The notes: a model not told the origin generated them from the sequence alone. A stretch of DNA of 64,000 nt from Novosphingobium lindaniclasticum LE124 (GCF_000445125.1 NZ_ATHL01000087.1:1-64000), one strand, 5' to 3'; positions 1-9,545 are shown, counted from the first letter of the stretch. A program made the numbers and translations.

Positions 1-23
1 AGCTGGAGACCCGCAAAAACCGG
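1..23 (+). repeat. IS left terminal inverted repeat
   Basis: 23 bases identical to the reverse complement of 1279-1301. It starts at the first base of the window, so it may extend outward. Confidence 0.85.
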
Positions 24-79
24 TAGTGTTTGGACGGCTATGATGATTCATTGAGGGCGCGCGATCACGGAGGCCAGCC

Positions 80-1159
80 ATGGATCCCAAGTCCCTGTTC
101 AGTTTGAGCGATCACCTTGAGGCATTGAGCAAGGAGGGCGATCCGCTTGAGGTTTTGCAGGAGACGGTGGATTTCGAGTATTTCCGAGCGTGGCTGGTCG
201 AAGGGCTTGGTTATGGCGATGGAGCCAAAGGCGGACGCCCACCCTTCGATCCGGTGATGATGTTCAAGGCCCTGATCCTGCAGGCGCAGCATAATCTGTC
301 AGACGCCCGGATGGAGTTCATGATCCGCGATCGGCTGAGTTGGCTGCGGTTTCTGGGACTGTCGCTTGGGGACCGCACGCCGGATGAGAACACGATCCGG
401 CATTTTCGCAATCGCCTGACCGAGACGGGAACGCTCAAGCGGGTGATGAAGGCCTTTGACTGGCAACTCCAGAAGAAGGGCTACATTCCAATGTCCGGGC
501 AACTCGTGGACGCCTCGCTGGTGCCTGCACCAAGACAGCGGAACACCGAGGGCGAACGCGAAGCGATCAAGTCGGGCAAGAGCGCCAGAGATATCTGGCC
601 GAACGAGCCGAACAAGGCAGCACAAAAGGATACCGACGCGCGCTGGACCCTCAAGATCGGCGGGAAAGTTCGGTATCGAGCGGATGGAACGCCGCTCCCC
701 ATGATCGCCCTGCCGGTCTTCGGCTACAAATCCCACATCAGCATCGATCGACGCTTCGGCTTCATCCGAGGCATGGCGGTGACTTCGGCGTCAGCGGCGG
801 ACGGGCGTCTTCTCCGGCAGGTCGTCAGCACGGACAATACCAGTTCCGAGGTCTGGGCAGACAGTGCCTATCGCTCCAGGCGCAACGAGAAGTGGTTGTC
901 GGATCAGATGCTCACGTCCCGCATTCATCGGCGCAAACCTATGGGCAAGCCGATGTCGAAGGCCACCTCGCGGGCCAATGCAGCCAAATCCTCGATCCGG
1001 GCCCATGTCGAACATGTCTTCGCCCATCAGAAGAACCGGTTCAACCTGTTCATCCGCACCATCGGCCTCGCCCGCGCTGAGGCAAAACTGACGCTTTGCA
1101 ACTTGGCCTACAACTTCAACCGCCTGATTTTCCACGAACGCCGGGAATGCAGGGGCTGA
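80..1159 (+). CDS. IS5-family DDE transposase
   Basis: 359 residues, full length for an IS5-type transposase, with an AGGAGG-like site (cggaggcc) just upstream of the ATG. The N-terminal region (about 50-130) has the IS5 DUF772-like pattern, including GGRPPFDPVMMFKALILQ and DENTIRHFRNRL. DDE candidates are Asp in QLVDASLV (about 144), Asp in WADSAYRS (about 261) and Glu in HVEHVFAHQK (about 313), followed by the usual NLAYNFNRL C-terminus. No frameshift or stop is seen, so the enzyme may be active. It catalyses cut-and-paste transposition of the surrounding element and is not part of the steroid pathway. Confidence 0.93.
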   Translation: MDPKSLFSLSDHLEALSKEGDPLEVLQETVDFEYFRAWLVEGLGYGDGAKGGRPPFDPVMMFKALILQAQHNLSDARMEFMIRDRLSWLRFLGLSLGDRTPDENTIRHFRNRLTETGTLKRVMKAFDWQLQKKGYIPMSGQLVDASLVPAPRQRNTEGEREAIKSGKSARDIWPNEPNKAAQKDTDARWTLKIGGKVRYRADGTPLPMIALPVFGYKSHISIDRRFGFIRGMAVTSASAADGRLLRQVVSTDNTSSEVWADSAYRSRRNEKWLSDQMLTSRIHRRKPMGKPMSKATSRANAAKSSIRAHVEHVFAHQKNRFNLFIRTIGLARAEAKLTLCNLAYNFNRLIFHERRECRG

Positions 1160-1278
1160 CTCTGTCTGCAAGCCAGCCAAACCGGCGAAATCAACGCTAG
1201 GCATCGTGGAAATCGGTCCGAACGATGCCGTTCGTGCGCTCCGAAGCCTCGACGTCTGTCAAGCCAGGCCGAAATTAC

Positions 1279-1301
1279 CCGGTTTTTGCGGGTCTCCAGC
1301 T
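1279..1301 (-). repeat. IS right terminal inverted repeat
   Basis: Perfect inverted copy of 1-23. The sequences diverge immediately inside the 23 bases (tagtg on the left; gtaat when the right end is read inward). Confidence 0.85.
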
Positions 1302-1982
1302 CATATAAAACGTAGCCGAGACGAACAGAGCAAAATTTCTGCTCCGCGAAGACGCATAGAAGTTATTCTTTGCGATGGCGCCGACGCCCTGTTCGCTCGG
1401 GAACAACGGCGCTGGAGGGCTAGTTGCGACGATACACGGCTTCTTCGTCCTTTGAGCGCAGGGCGAAATGACCCCAAAAACTCTTGACCGCTATGAGCTA
1501 ACCTTTGCCAGTCTTTCAGGAAACGGTTCATATCCGAGCCTGATTTATCGACTATCGCAGCGTCGCAATGCAAAGGCCATTGCCAAGGAACATCATGTTG
1601 CAATGCTTGCCAACGATATCACGGGAGAGCCGTTGGATACATCGACCAATTCGATGTACATCCAGCACATCGGAACGATGATGGGAGCAATCGCCGCGTT
1701 ACCCGAAACGTCGCGACCTTAAGGCGTAGCGGGCGAGACGCTTGCCCGACACGCGACCTGTTCTTGCTGCGGAGGCATCGGCTTAATTGATTCCGCCATC
1801 AACCGCTGCCTAGGAGCAGGCGTCATCACGTGACATCTACCGACAAGATCGCAAAGACGAAGCCTTTCAATGAAGTCGTCAGTAGCGGCCGTGTCCCCCG
1901 ACTGCCTACACTCTAAAATTCAGATCCTGCGGTCGGATCGGCAATGACGCAATATTTTGAAGCCACATGGATGGGCCCCGCG
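1302..1982. other. IS-to-operon spacer, no confident gene
   Basis: About 680 bases between the right IS end and the stop codon of fadD3. No family-recognisable frame is present on either strand; only one short plausible ORF (1468-1722) was found. No clear rho-independent terminator was found for the long minus-strand operon that ends at 1983. Confidence 0.6.
1468..1722 (+). CDS. Small hypothetical protein, doubtful
   Basis: An 84-residue frame starting at ATG with an AGGGCG stretch about 4 bases upstream. The product is polar, without a membrane segment, signal peptide or recognised motif. It could be a remnant of a gene interrupted near the insertion sequence, or simply a chance frame. I do not recognise it, and no neighbour suggests a role. 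Confidence 0.22.
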   Translation: MTPKTLDRYELTFASLSGNGSYPSLIYRLSQRRNAKAIAKEHHVAMLANDITGEPLDTSTNSMYIQHIGTMMGAIAALPETSRP

Positions 1983-3530
1983 TCACGCCCGCAGGTCGGT
2001 TTTCAGTACCTTCCCCGCGGCATTGCGCGGCAAGTCCGGCACCAGCACGAAGCTGCGCGGCACTTTGTAGTTCGCCATGTTCGCCTTCGCCCATGAGGCA
2101 AGGTCGTCTGCGGTCAGCGCCGCCCCGCTGCGGGCGATCACATAGGCACGGCCCACTTCGCCCATGCGCTCGTCCGCCACACCAACGACGGCCGCCTGCG
2201 CGACTGCCGGGTGGGCGTTGAGCAGCTTCTCCACCTCGGCCGGATAGACGTTGAACCCGCCCGAGATGAACATGTCCTTCTTGCGGTCGGTGATCGCGAG
2301 ATAGCCGCGCGCATCGATGGTTCCGATATCGCCGGTGTGCAGCCAACCCTCGGCATCGATGGCCTCTGCCGTGGCGGCAGGATCGTCCAGATAGCCGCGC
2401 ATCACCGCATGGCCACGCACCAGAATCTCCCCCGCCTCACCCGGCGGCAGATCGCGGCCCGCGCCGTCCACGCAGCGCACTTCGATCCCCGGCAGCGGAT
2501 AGCCGCAAGTGTGGGCGATCGTATCGGCATCGTCGCCCTGCCGCGTCATCGCGATGGCGCCGCACTCTGTCATGCCATAGCCGTTGACCACGTTAGACAT
2601 GCCCAGTTCGCCGCGCATCCGCTCGACAAGGACCGGCGGCACCGGCGCCGCCCCAGTCACCGCCACGCGCAGCGAGCAAAAGTCGCGCGGCCTGTCACCC
2701 GCCAGTTCCTGCAGCAACGACTGGTAGATCGTCGGCGGGCCGGGAATGAAACTGATCTTCGCCGTTTCGATCAGGCGGACCATCTCACCCACGTCGAACA
2801 TGGCCATCGGCACGATGGTCGCGCCGCGCAGCAGGCAGGGCACCCAGCCCGCCTTGTAGCCGAAGGTATGGAAGAACGGGTTGACGATCAGGTAGCGATC
2901 ACCCTCCCGCAGATCGACGCGGACCGACCAGTCGCCGAAAATCTGGATCGCCTGCCGATGTGCGGTCAGCGCACCCTTGGGCCGCCCGGTCGTGCCGGAG
3001 GTGAAGATCACATCGCTGAGGTCGTCCCCGGTCAGGCGCGCCATGGCGGCATCGACGGCGGGATCGTCCGATCCCTTACCGCGTGCCACGAAAGCATCCC
3101 AGCCGCTGTCGATCCGGATCGTTTCGGCCAGATCGGGAAGGTCCTCCCCGGCGATCAGGTCCGCAAAGTCCTGGCCCAGGAAATCGCCCGGCGCGAACAG
3201 CATCCGCACTTTCGCGCGGCGCAGGATATCGCCCGCCTCCGCGCCCTTGAAGCGGGTGTTGAGCGGCACGACGGTCGCCCCGGCCACATGCGTGGCCAGC
3301 GCGGCAAGGATCCATTCGCGAGTATTCGGTGCCCAGATCGCCACCCGGTCGCCGTGGCCCACGCCGCTGGCCAGGATCGCCGAAGCCGCCGCCCGCGCAT
3401 CGGCCCAGAGCTGGGCAAAGGTCCACTGCCTTTCGCCCACGATCAGGCCCACTCGATCCGGCCAGCGTTCGGCCGCCGCCGCCGCCGCACCGGGGATCGT
3501 CGCTGGCCAGGTTCCCATCGCTTCCGTCAT
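1983..3530 (-). CDS. fadD3: FadD3-like acyl-CoA synthetase (HIP-CoA ligase)
   Basis: ANL-superfamily AMP-forming ligase, 515 residues from the chosen ATG at 3530, which has GAAGGG about 10 bases upstream. An ATG at 3539 would sit almost on that site. Seen motifs are the P-loop TSGTTGRPKG, YGMTECGA, the TGDIG adenylate motif, ITDRKKDMFISGG and a C-terminal NAAGKVLKTD catalytic lysine. FadD3 activates the C/D-ring propionate HIP to HIP-CoA, the entry to Ipd-type degradation. It is the last gene of the ipd operon, 14 bases after fadA6. Placement among ipd genes favours FadD3 over a general fatty acyl ligase; substrate is inferred from context. Confidence 0.82.
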   Translation of the reverse strand: MTEAMGTWPATIPGAAAAAAERWPDRVGLIVGERQWTFAQLWADARAAASAILASGVGHGDRVAIWAPNTREWILAALATHVAGATVVPLNTRFKGAEAGDILRRAKVRMLFAPGDFLGQDFADLIAGEDLPDLAETIRIDSGWDAFVARGKGSDDPAVDAAMARLTGDDLSDVIFTSGTTGRPKGALTAHRQAIQIFGDWSVRVDLREGDRYLIVNPFFHTFGYKAGWVPCLLRGATIVPMAMFDVGEMVRLIETAKISFIPGPPTIYQSLLQELAGDRPRDFCSLRVAVTGAAPVPPVLVERMRGELGMSNVVNGYGMTECGAIAMTRQGDDADTIAHTCGYPLPGIEVRCVDGAGRDLPPGEAGEILVRGHAVMRGYLDDPAATAEAIDAEGWLHTGDIGTIDARGYLAITDRKKDMFISGGFNVYPAEVEKLLNAHPAVAQAAVVGVADERMGEVGRAYVIARSGAALTADDLASWAKANMANYKVPRSFVLVPDLPRNAAGKVLKTDLRA

Positions 3531-3544
3531 GCCACTCATGCCCT

Positions 3545-4747
3545 TCAGGCGACTTCGAACAGGCCGGCGGCGCCCATGCCGCCCGCCACGCACATGGAGA
3601 TGACGACGTACTTCACGCCGCGCCGCTTGCCCTCGATCAGCGCATGGCCGACCAGCCGCGAACCGGTCATCGCGAAAGGATGACCGATGGCGATGCCGCC
3701 GCCGTTGACGTTCAGCCTGTCAGGGTCGATGCCCAGTTCCCGCTGGCAATAGATCGCCTGGCTGGCGAAGGCCTCGTTGATTTCCCAGAGGCCGATGTCG
3801 TCGATCTTCAGTCCATTGCGCTCCAGCAGCTTGGGGATCGCGAAGACCGGGCCGATGCCCATCTCATCCGCGCCGCAGCCCGCAACCTGAAAGCCGCGAT
3901 AGACGCCCAGCACCGGCAATCCTTCCTTCTGCGCGGTGGCAAGGTCCATGACCACTTGCGCTGATGCGCCGTCCGAAAGCTGGCTGGCATTGCCCGCCGT
4001 CACGTGGCGGCCTTCCTTGACGACCTGCCCGTTCTTGAACACCGGCTTCAGCTCGCTCAATTTCTCGAACGTCGTGCCCGCGCGGATGCCTTCGTCCTTG
4101 GCGAGCGTCAGGTCTTCCTTGCCGGTCTCGTTCCCTTCCTTGTCGAACAGCGCCTTGGTGAGCGCGATCGGCACGATCTCGTCATCGAAGCGGCCCGCTT
4201 CCTGTGCGGCGGCGGCACGCTGCTGGCTGAGCGCGGCGAAACGGTCCTGATCCTCGCGGCTGACGCCGTAGCGCTCGGCCACGATCTCCGCCGTCTCGAT
4301 CATCGCCATATAGGCATAGGGATCGTGCTGCTTCACCCATTCCGAACGGTTGCGGAAGTTGGGATAATGCTTGTCGATCGTCAGCGAGACGTTCTCGGTC
4401 CCGCCAGAAAGCGCGACGTCGATCTCATTGGCGATGATGCCCCGCGCCGCGAACGCCAGCGCGTTCAGGCCGGAGGAACACTTGCGGTCCATCGCGAAAC
4501 CGGCAGTGGTATCGGGCAAGACCGAACCGTGCACGGCAAGGCGGCCGATGTTGTAGCTTTGCGTGTTCCACTGGTTCGCGCAGCCCATGTAGACGTCGTC
4601 GACGCGGGCGGGATCGATCCCGGCGCGGGCGATGGCGGCGTCCACGACATGGGCGGCCATGCGCGGCGCCTCGGTATCGTTGAACGCGCCCCGATAGGCC
4701 TTGCCGACGCCGGTGCGGGCAGTGGAGATGATAGCGGCTTCGCGCAT
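3545..4747 (-). CDS. fadA6: FadA6-like thiolase
   Basis: A 400-residue thiolase. The nucleophilic Cys90 lies in [34 protein letters not shown] (catalytic His) and the second Cys in [13 protein letters not shown] complete the active site. GHPFAMTG in place of the usual GHPIGASG is the variant I associate with FadA6-type steroid thiolases. FadA6 is thought to cleave a late product of ring C/D breakdown (after IpdAB ring opening) with CoA. It lies 15 bases downstream of the KSI gene, in the same transcript as fadD3. The exact substrate is not visible from sequence. Confidence 0.85.
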   Translation of the reverse strand: MREAAIISTARTGVGKAYRGAFNDTEAPRMAAHVVDAAIARAGIDPARVDDVYMGCANQWNTQSYNIGRLAVHGSVLPDTTAGFAMDRKCSSGLNALAFAARGIIANEIDVALSGGTENVSLTIDKHYPNFRNRSEWVKQHDPYAYMAMIETAEIVAERYGVSREDQDRFAALSQQRAAAAQEAGRFDDEIVPIALTKALFDKEGNETGKEDLTLAKDEGIRAGTTFEKLSELKPVFKNGQVVKEGRHVTAGNASQLSDGASAQVVMDLATAQKEGLPVLGVYRGFQVAGCGADEMGIGPVFAIPKLLERNGLKIDDIGLWEINEAFASQAIYCQRELGIDPDRLNVNGGGIAIGHPFAMTGSRLVGHALIEGKRRGVKYVVISMCVAGGMGAAGLFEVA

Positions 4748-4762
4748 TTCAGGCAGTTCCTC

Positions 4763-5140
4763 TCAGGTAAATCCGTGCATGTTCTCAGGGCCCCAGAAGG
4801 CCCGCATTTCGGCGACATTTCCGCCCTCGTCGAAGCGGAAGCTGTCGATCACGTCGATCCGCTTGGCCCCGCCTTCCCATTGGAGGTGGACGGAAAAGGC
4901 GAAGACCGCATAGTCGGCCACCACGCGCACCGGTCCTTCCAAGGTCAGTTTCGCGCCGGTCGCCATCGATCCTTCGTAGAAGGCGCGGATCGCGGCCAAT
5001 CCTTCATGGAGCGGCGATCCGACCGGGTCTTCGACAGTCGCATTCTCGCCAAAGAGGGCGGCCACGCGGTCCGCGCTGCCAGCGGAGAAGGCCGCCACGT
5101 ATTCGTGCACGGCGGCTTCCATAACCTTCGGATCAGACAT
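4763..5140 (-). CDS. ksi: Steroid delta5-3-ketoisomerase (KSI)
   Basis: 125 residues of NTF2 fold, very like the Comamonas/Pseudomonas ketosteroid isomerase. Starting at the ATG at 5140 (AGAAGG 3 bases upstream), the three catalytic residues fall at the textbook positions: Tyr14 (EYVAAF), Asp38 (ATVEDPVG) and Asp99 (DVIDSFRF). The enzyme moves the C5-C6 double bond of 3-oxo-delta5-steroids to C4-C5 by intramolecular proton transfer. The upstream in-frame extension (to 5314) overlaps the MaoC gene and is rejected. It sits among ring C/D genes, although it acts at the start of the pathway. Confidence 0.95.
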   Translation of the reverse strand: MSDPKVMEAAVHEYVAAFSAGSADRVAALFGENATVEDPVGSPLHEGLAAIRAFYEGSMATGAKLTLEGPVRVVADYAVFAFSVHLQWEGGAKRIDVIDSFRFDEGGNVAEMRAFWGPENMHGFT

Positions 5141-5150
5141 CCTTCTCTCC

Positions 5151-5612
5151 TTACGGGTAGTATCGGCTGATGGTGTCGATAACGAGCGCGGGCTTTTCAC
5201 TGCCTTCGACCTCCACGGTGACGCGCACAGTCGACTGGATCGCGCCCTTGATTTCCTCGGCCGCAACGATCTCGCCGCGCGCACGCAGGCGCGATCCGAC
5301 GAGCACCGGGGCAAGGAAGCGCGTGCGGTCCATCCCCACGTTCACCCCGGCCGAGAACCCGCGCACCTCGATCATCTGCGGCAGGAACATGTTGACCAGG
5401 CTGAGCGTCAGGTAGCCATGGACGATGGTGCCCCCGAACGGCCCGGCCTTCGCCCGTTCGACATCGACGTGGATCCACTGGTCGTCGCCTGTCACTTCGG
5501 CGAAGCGATCGACCCGGTCCTGATCGACGGCGAACCAGTCCGTCGGCCCCAGCTGCGTCCCTTCCGCGCCCATGAGCGCGGCGGGCGTTGCGAAGACGAT
5601 CGGCCCGCTCAT
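5151..5612 (-). CDS. MaoC-type (R)-enoyl-CoA hydratase
   Basis: 153 residues of hotdog fold. The (R)-hydratase catalytic pair is present as Asp43 and His48 in TGDDQWIHVD, followed by GPFGGTIVHGYLTLSL. It would add water to an enoyl-CoA from steroid beta-oxidation; the substrate is unknown. The ATG at 5612 overlaps the ipdF stop (ATGA), which implies translational coupling. The alternative start at 5702 would extend 30 non-conserved residues into ipdF. KSI follows 10 bases later. Confidence 0.85.
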   Translation of the reverse strand: MSGPIVFATPAALMGAEGTQLGPTDWFAVDQDRVDRFAEVTGDDQWIHVDVERAKAGPFGGTIVHGYLTLSLVNMFLPQMIEVRGFSAGVNVGMDRTRFLAPVLVGSRLRARGEIVAAEEIKGAIQSTVRVTVEVEGSEKPALVIDTISRYYP

Positions 5613-6394
5613 GCTTGCTGGCTCGATACCGGCACGATTTCTCCGGTCATGTAGGAAGACAGGTCGCTGGCCAGGAACAGCATGACATTGGCCACTTCCC
5701 ACACTTCCGCCGGGCGGCCGTAGGCTTCGCGCTTCACCAGTTCGGCCAGCGTTTCCTCGGTCGTCACTTTGGCAAGGAAGGGGTGCATGGCCAGGCTGGG
5801 CGCCACGGCATTAATGCGCACGCCGTTGTCTGCCGCTTCCATCGCGGTGCAGCGGGTAAAGGCCATGACACCGGCCTTGGCGGCGGCATAGTGCGCCTGC
5901 CCCTTCTGCGCACGCCAGCCGAGCACGGAAGCGTTGTTGACCATCACGCCCCGCTTCGCCGCATACATCACCGGCAGGAAGGCGCGGGTCATGCGGAACA
6001 GCGAGGTGAGCGTGACGTCCAGCACGCGGCTCCACTGGTCGTCGGTCATGTCGACGACATCGACCTCTCCGCCCAGACCCGCGTTGTTGATCAGCACATC
6101 GACGCCGCCGAGGTGGGCCACCGCCGCATCGCGCAGCGCCTGCACCTGATCCTCGACCGTCACGTCGCAAACGAAGGTTTCCGGCCGCGCACAGCCCACT
6201 TCGGCGGCGATGCGATCGGCCGCTTCGCCCAGCCGGCGTTCATGGAAATCGCTGATCAGCAGGCGGGCGCCTTCTTCGACCGCACGCTTGGCGACGGCGA
6301 AGCCGATGCCGGTGCCGGCAGCGGCGGTAACCACCACGCTGCGGTCCTTCAGAAGGCCGAGGGGGGTGGGATAGGCGGGTACGGGAACGGTCAC
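5609..6394 (-). CDS. ipdF: IpdF-like SDR dehydrogenase
   Basis: A 261-residue classical SDR with an unusual cofactor loop TAAAGTGIG, NNAGLGGE, and Ser-Tyr-Lys in NNASVLGWRAQ...YAAAK. The combination TAAAGTGIG plus NNASVLGWRAQ is characteristic of actinobacterial IpdF as I remember it. IpdF interconverts hydroxyl and keto groups at C5 of the HIP-CoA series. The gene overlaps the FadE30 gene by 4 bases upstream and the MaoC gene by 4 downstream, so it is firmly within the operon. Confidence 0.85.
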   Translation of the reverse strand: MTVPVPAYPTPLGLLKDRSVVVTAAAGTGIGFAVAKRAVEEGARLLISDFHERRLGEAADRIAAEVGCARPETFVCDVTVEDQVQALRDAAVAHLGGVDVLINNAGLGGEVDVVDMTDDQWSRVLDVTLTSLFRMTRAFLPVMYAAKRGVMVNNASVLGWRAQKGQAHYAAAKAGVMAFTRCTAMEAADNGVRINAVAPSLAMHPFLAKVTTEETLAELVKREAYGRPAEVWEVANVMLFLASDLSSYMTGEIVPVSSQQA

Positions 6395-7569
6395 AGGTCA
6401 CCTCTAGGTTCTTTGGGCAAGCCGAGGCCACGCTCGGCAATCAGGTTGCGCTGGATCTGGTTGGTGCCGCCGTAGATCGTGTCGGAACGGCTGAAGAGAA
6501 ACAGGTTGGGCAGCATCGGCCATTCGTACTCGGCGCCCGGCGCGATCTCGCCGTCCTGCCCCAGCACGTCCATGGCGAGTTCGCCCAGATTGCGGCGCCA
6601 TGTCGCCCACTGGATCTTATACGTGAGCGCGGCACCGTCGATGGCGGAATGATCGGCGTTGGACAGCATCCGCAGCGCGCCGTAGCGCATCAAGCGCAGG
6701 CCGATCTCCGCCTCCGCCACGCGCTGGCGGATCACCGGATCGCGGTCCTTCCCATTGGCGCGGGCGGCGGCGAGGATGCCGTCCAACTCGTTTCGGAACC
6801 CCATCTGCTGGGCCAGCGTCGAAACCCCGCGTTCGAAGGCGAGCAGCCCCATGGCCACGCGCCAGCCATCGCCGGGGGTGCCGATCAGACTGTCCGCCGG
6901 GCAGCGCGCATCGGTCAGGAACGTCTCGTTGAACTCCGCCTCTCCGTTCATCTGGCGGATCGGGCGGACTTCGATGCCGGGCTGGTCCATTTCCATCATC
7001 AGGAAGGTCAGCCCCTTGGGGCCCTTGGAGCCTTCCTGACTGCGGGCGATGACGAAGATCCAGTCGGAAAAGTGGGCAAGGCTGGTCCAGACCTTCTGGC
7101 CGTTGACCACCCATTCCTCCCCTTCCAGCCGCGCCTTGGTGCGCACGTTGGCAAGGTCGGACCCGGCATTGGGTTCCGAATAGCCCTGGCACCAGATCGC
7201 GGTTCCCGCCGCGATACCGGGAAGGAAGCGCGCCTTCTGCTCCTCGGTCCCGAAAGCAAGGATGGTCGGCCCGGCGAGTTCAACACCGATGTGGTTGATC
7301 CGGCCGGGAGCCCCGGCGCGGGCATATTCCTCGGCAAAGATCACCTGCTGCGCCAAGGTCGCGCCGCGTCCGCCCCATTGTTCGGGCCAGCCGATGCACG
7401 ACCACTTGTGCGCGGCCAGTTCCTGTTCCCATTCCCGCCGGCGCTCGATCTTCGAGACCAGATTGGGGATGCCGCGAATATCGGCAAAAGGCCCGGCCAT
7501 CTGCGCCTGCAGCCATGCGGCGCATTCGCTGCGGAAGGCCTCGTCCGCCTTCGAAAAGCCCAGTTTCAT
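6391..7569 (-). CDS. fadE30: FadE30-like acyl-CoA dehydrogenase
   Basis: A 392-residue acyl-CoA dehydrogenase with CQGYSEPNAGSDLANV and WTSLAHFSDW FAD-binding motifs. The classical C-terminal catalytic Glu is replaced (IYGGTNQIQ instead of YEGTxxIQ), while a Glu is present in the helix-G position (LLAFERGVS), as in isovaleryl-type and steroid FadE enzymes. FadE30 desaturates the propionyl-CoA side chain left on the C/D rings. It overlaps a second, shorter FadE gene by 4 bases, suggesting a heteromeric enzyme. A close paralogue lies at 48636-49814. Confidence 0.88.
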   Translation of the reverse strand: MKLGFSKADEAFRSECAAWLQAQMAGPFADIRGIPNLVSKIERRREWEQELAAHKWSCIGWPEQWGGRGATLAQQVIFAEEYARAGAPGRINHIGVELAGPTILAFGTEEQKARFLPGIAAGTAIWCQGYSEPNAGSDLANVRTKARLEGEEWVVNGQKVWTSLAHFSDWIFVIARSQEGSKGPKGLTFLMMEMDQPGIEVRPIRQMNGEAEFNETFLTDARCPADSLIGTPGDGWRVAMGLLAFERGVSTLAQQMGFRNELDGILAAARANGKDRDPVIRQRVAEAEIGLRLMRYGALRMLSNADHSAIDGAALTYKIQWATWRRNLGELAMDVLGQDGEIAPGAEYEWPMLPNLFLFSRSDTIYGGTNQIQRNLIAERGLGLPKEPRGDL

Positions 7570-8621
7570 GCCGGGTCTCCCATGACGAGGCGCGCAACTT
7601 GCTCACGGTGCCACTGGCTGTCGCCATAGAGCGTCGCGATCGAGCGGGCGCGCTTGAAGAAGAGGTGCGAGTCATGCTCCCAGGTGAAGCCGATCCCGCC
7701 GTGAAGCTGGATCATGTTGCCCGCGCACATGCGATAGGTATCGGCGCAGAACGCCTTGGCGGCATGAAGCGCCAGCGCGGCCTCTTCCGCCTGTTCGTCC
7801 ACCGCGCAGGCTGCCCAGTAGACGGCGGATCGGGCCTGCTCGATCTCCACCATCATGTCGGCCAGCCGGTGCTTGTAGGCCTGGAACGATCCGATCGGGC
7901 GGCCGAACTGCACGCGCTCCTTTGCGTATTCGACAGTGCGGTCGAGGCTGGCCTGCGCGCCGCCCAGCGCTTCGGCGGCAAGGCAGATCCAGCCCGCCGC
8001 GTGCAGGCCACCGATTGCGGTCGCGCCGTTTTCCAGCTTTTCGGCTGGCGTGCCATCCAGCGTGACGGTCGCCAGCGGACGGGTCTGATCCATGGTGACA
8101 TGGGCCCTGCGGCGCACGCCCTCACCCGCCAGATCGACCAGCCAGGCCTGCCCGGCCGCATGAAGCAGCAGAACGTCGGCAATCGCGCCGTGTGGCAGAT
8201 GGGCGATCGTGCCGCTGACCGCGCCGTCGTGCACCTCGAAAGCCGCGTTCCAGCTGACGGTCGCGATCACCTCGCCAGCGGCAAGGCGGGGCAGCCAATG
8301 CTCCTTCTGCGCCTGCGAGCCGCCGCGCGCCAGCGCCTGCGCCAGCATGGCATGGCCCAGCAACGGCAGCGCGGCAACTTGCGCGCCGGCCGCCTCTGCA
8401 ACCACCGCCAGTTCCACCATGCCAAGGCCGGCACCGCCGAAATCCTCCGGGATGCCGATGCCGGCAAGGCCCAGTTCTCCGGCAAAGGCGGCCCAGAGAT
8501 CGCGGTCGATCCCCGCACCTTCCATCGCCGCGCGGGTGCGCTCGCTGGTGGCGTTTTCGGCGAAGAAGGCGCGGACGGTGTCCGCGATCATCGCCTGTTC
8601 GTCGGTCAGGGCGAATTCCAT
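7566..8621 (-). CDS. Acyl-CoA dehydrogenase partner subunit
   Basis: 351 residues from the ATG at 8621; the 63-residue upstream extension reads into the neighbouring SDR gene and lacks family features. It has an acyl-CoA dehydrogenase N-terminal fold (FALTDEQAMIADTVRAFF) and the FAD motifs FGRPIGSFQAYKHRLADM and QLHGGIGFTWEHDSHLFFKRA. It lacks the SEPNAGSD-type middle domain signature. It is the smaller half of a steroid-type FadE pair with 6391-7569, as in the alpha2beta2 enzymes of cholesterol side-chain oxidation. A near copy is at 49811-50869. Confidence 0.83.
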   Translation of the reverse strand: MEFALTDEQAMIADTVRAFFAENATSERTRAAMEGAGIDRDLWAAFAGELGLAGIGIPEDFGGAGLGMVELAVVAEAAGAQVAALPLLGHAMLAQALARGGSQAQKEHWLPRLAAGEVIATVSWNAAFEVHDGAVSGTIAHLPHGAIADVLLLHAAGQAWLVDLAGEGVRRRAHVTMDQTRPLATVTLDGTPAEKLENGATAIGGLHAAGWICLAAEALGGAQASLDRTVEYAKERVQFGRPIGSFQAYKHRLADMMVEIEQARSAVYWAACAVDEQAEEAALALHAAKAFCADTYRMCAGNMIQLHGGIGFTWEHDSHLFFKRARSIATLYGDSQWHREQVARLVMGDPA

Positions 8622-8634
8622 CGCGCCGTCTCCC

Positions 8635-9540
8635 TCAGGCCGTGCCCCAGACCTTGCGCGGCGGGGCGCGCTCGGCCAGCAGGCGCTCGACTTGCGCGCC
8701 GACTTCGGCGGGCTGCCAGCGGGCCGCCTGATCGACGAACGGCCCCTCGCGCCAGCCCTGCTCCAGCATGATCTTGCCGCCTTCCAGTTCGAAGACGCAG
8801 CCGGTGACATGGGCGCTTTCGCCCGATCCCAGCCAGACCACGGTGGAGGCGACGTTGGCCGGGTCCATCACGTCGAACGCGGCTTCCTGCGTGGCCATCT
8901 TGTCGGCAAAGGCCTGCTCCGTCATGCGCGTGCGGGCCGAAGGGGCCAGCGCATTGGCGGTGATGCCATAGCGGCCGAGTTCGGCGGCCTGCACCAGGGT
9001 CAGCGCCGCAATCCCGCCTTTCGCGGTCGAATAGGCGGCCTGCGCGATGGAGCCCTGTAGCCCCGCGCCGGAGGAAGTATTGATGATCCGCGCGTCCACC
9101 GGCTTGCCTGCCTTCTGCTGCCCGCGCCAATAGTCCACCGCGTGGCGAGAGAGGCAGAAATGGCCGCGCAAGTGGACGTGCATGGTCGCGTCCCACTCTT
9201 CCAGAGTGGCCGAAACGAACATGCGATCGCGCACGATCCCGGCATTGTTGACCACGACATTAAGGTCCCCGAAAGCGTCCAGAGCGGCACCTACGATGCG
9301 CTGAGCCGCGTCCCAGTCGGTAATGTCCTCGTAATTGGCCACGGCCTTGCCGCCGGCGGCGCGAATTTCCTCCACCACGCCGTCGGCCGCGCTGGTATCA
9401 CGCCCGTCACCACCCAGCGACGTGCCGATGTCGTTGACGACGACGTTGGCCCCTTCGGCCGCGAAGGCGAGTGCGTAAGCCCGGCCCAACCCGCGCGCGG
9501 CGCCGGTGATGATGACGGTACGGTTGTCGCAGATTCCCAC
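8635..9540 (-). CDS. SDR-family beta-hydroxyacyl-CoA/steroid dehydrogenase
   Basis: About 301 residues. The GTG at 9540 (VGICDNRTVIITG) is preferred because AGGAG lies 8 bases upstream; a GTG at 9549 overlaps that site. A long in-frame extension to 9741 is rejected as it runs through the next gene. TGAARGLGRAYA, NNAG and YSTAK mark a classical SDR with an extended middle (SLGGDGRDTSAAD) and a C-terminal extension, as in the SDRs next to mycobacterial ipd genes (Rv3548c type). It probably oxidises a hydroxyl on a C/D-ring CoA intermediate. Confidence 0.78.
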   Translation of the reverse strand: MGICDNRTVIITGAARGLGRAYALAFAAEGANVVVNDIGTSLGGDGRDTSAADGVVEEIRAAGGKAVANYEDITDWDAAQRIVGAALDAFGDLNVVVNNAGIVRDRMFVSATLEEWDATMHVHLRGHFCLSRHAVDYWRGQQKAGKPVDARIINTSSGAGLQGSIAQAAYSTAKGGIAALTLVQAAELGRYGITANALAPSARTRMTEQAFADKMATQEAAFDVMDPANVASTVVWLGSGESAHVTGCVFELEGGKIMLEQGWREGPFVDQAARWQPAEVGAQVERLLAERAPPRKVWGTA

Positions 9541-9545
9541 GAAAG

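Larger units (their letters stand above)
1..1301 (+). mobile_element. IS5-family insertion sequence, complete
   Basis: A 1.3-kb element with a single transposase gene (80-1159), bounded by perfect 23-bp inverted repeats at 1-23 and 1279-1301. Both ends read AGCTGGAGACCCGCAAAAAC inward. The outermost AGCT is itself a palindrome, so part of it could be target duplication rather than IR. Sequence left of base 1 is not visible, so the target-site duplication cannot be checked. The element lies 0.7 kb beyond the 3' end of the steroid operon. Confidence 0.88.
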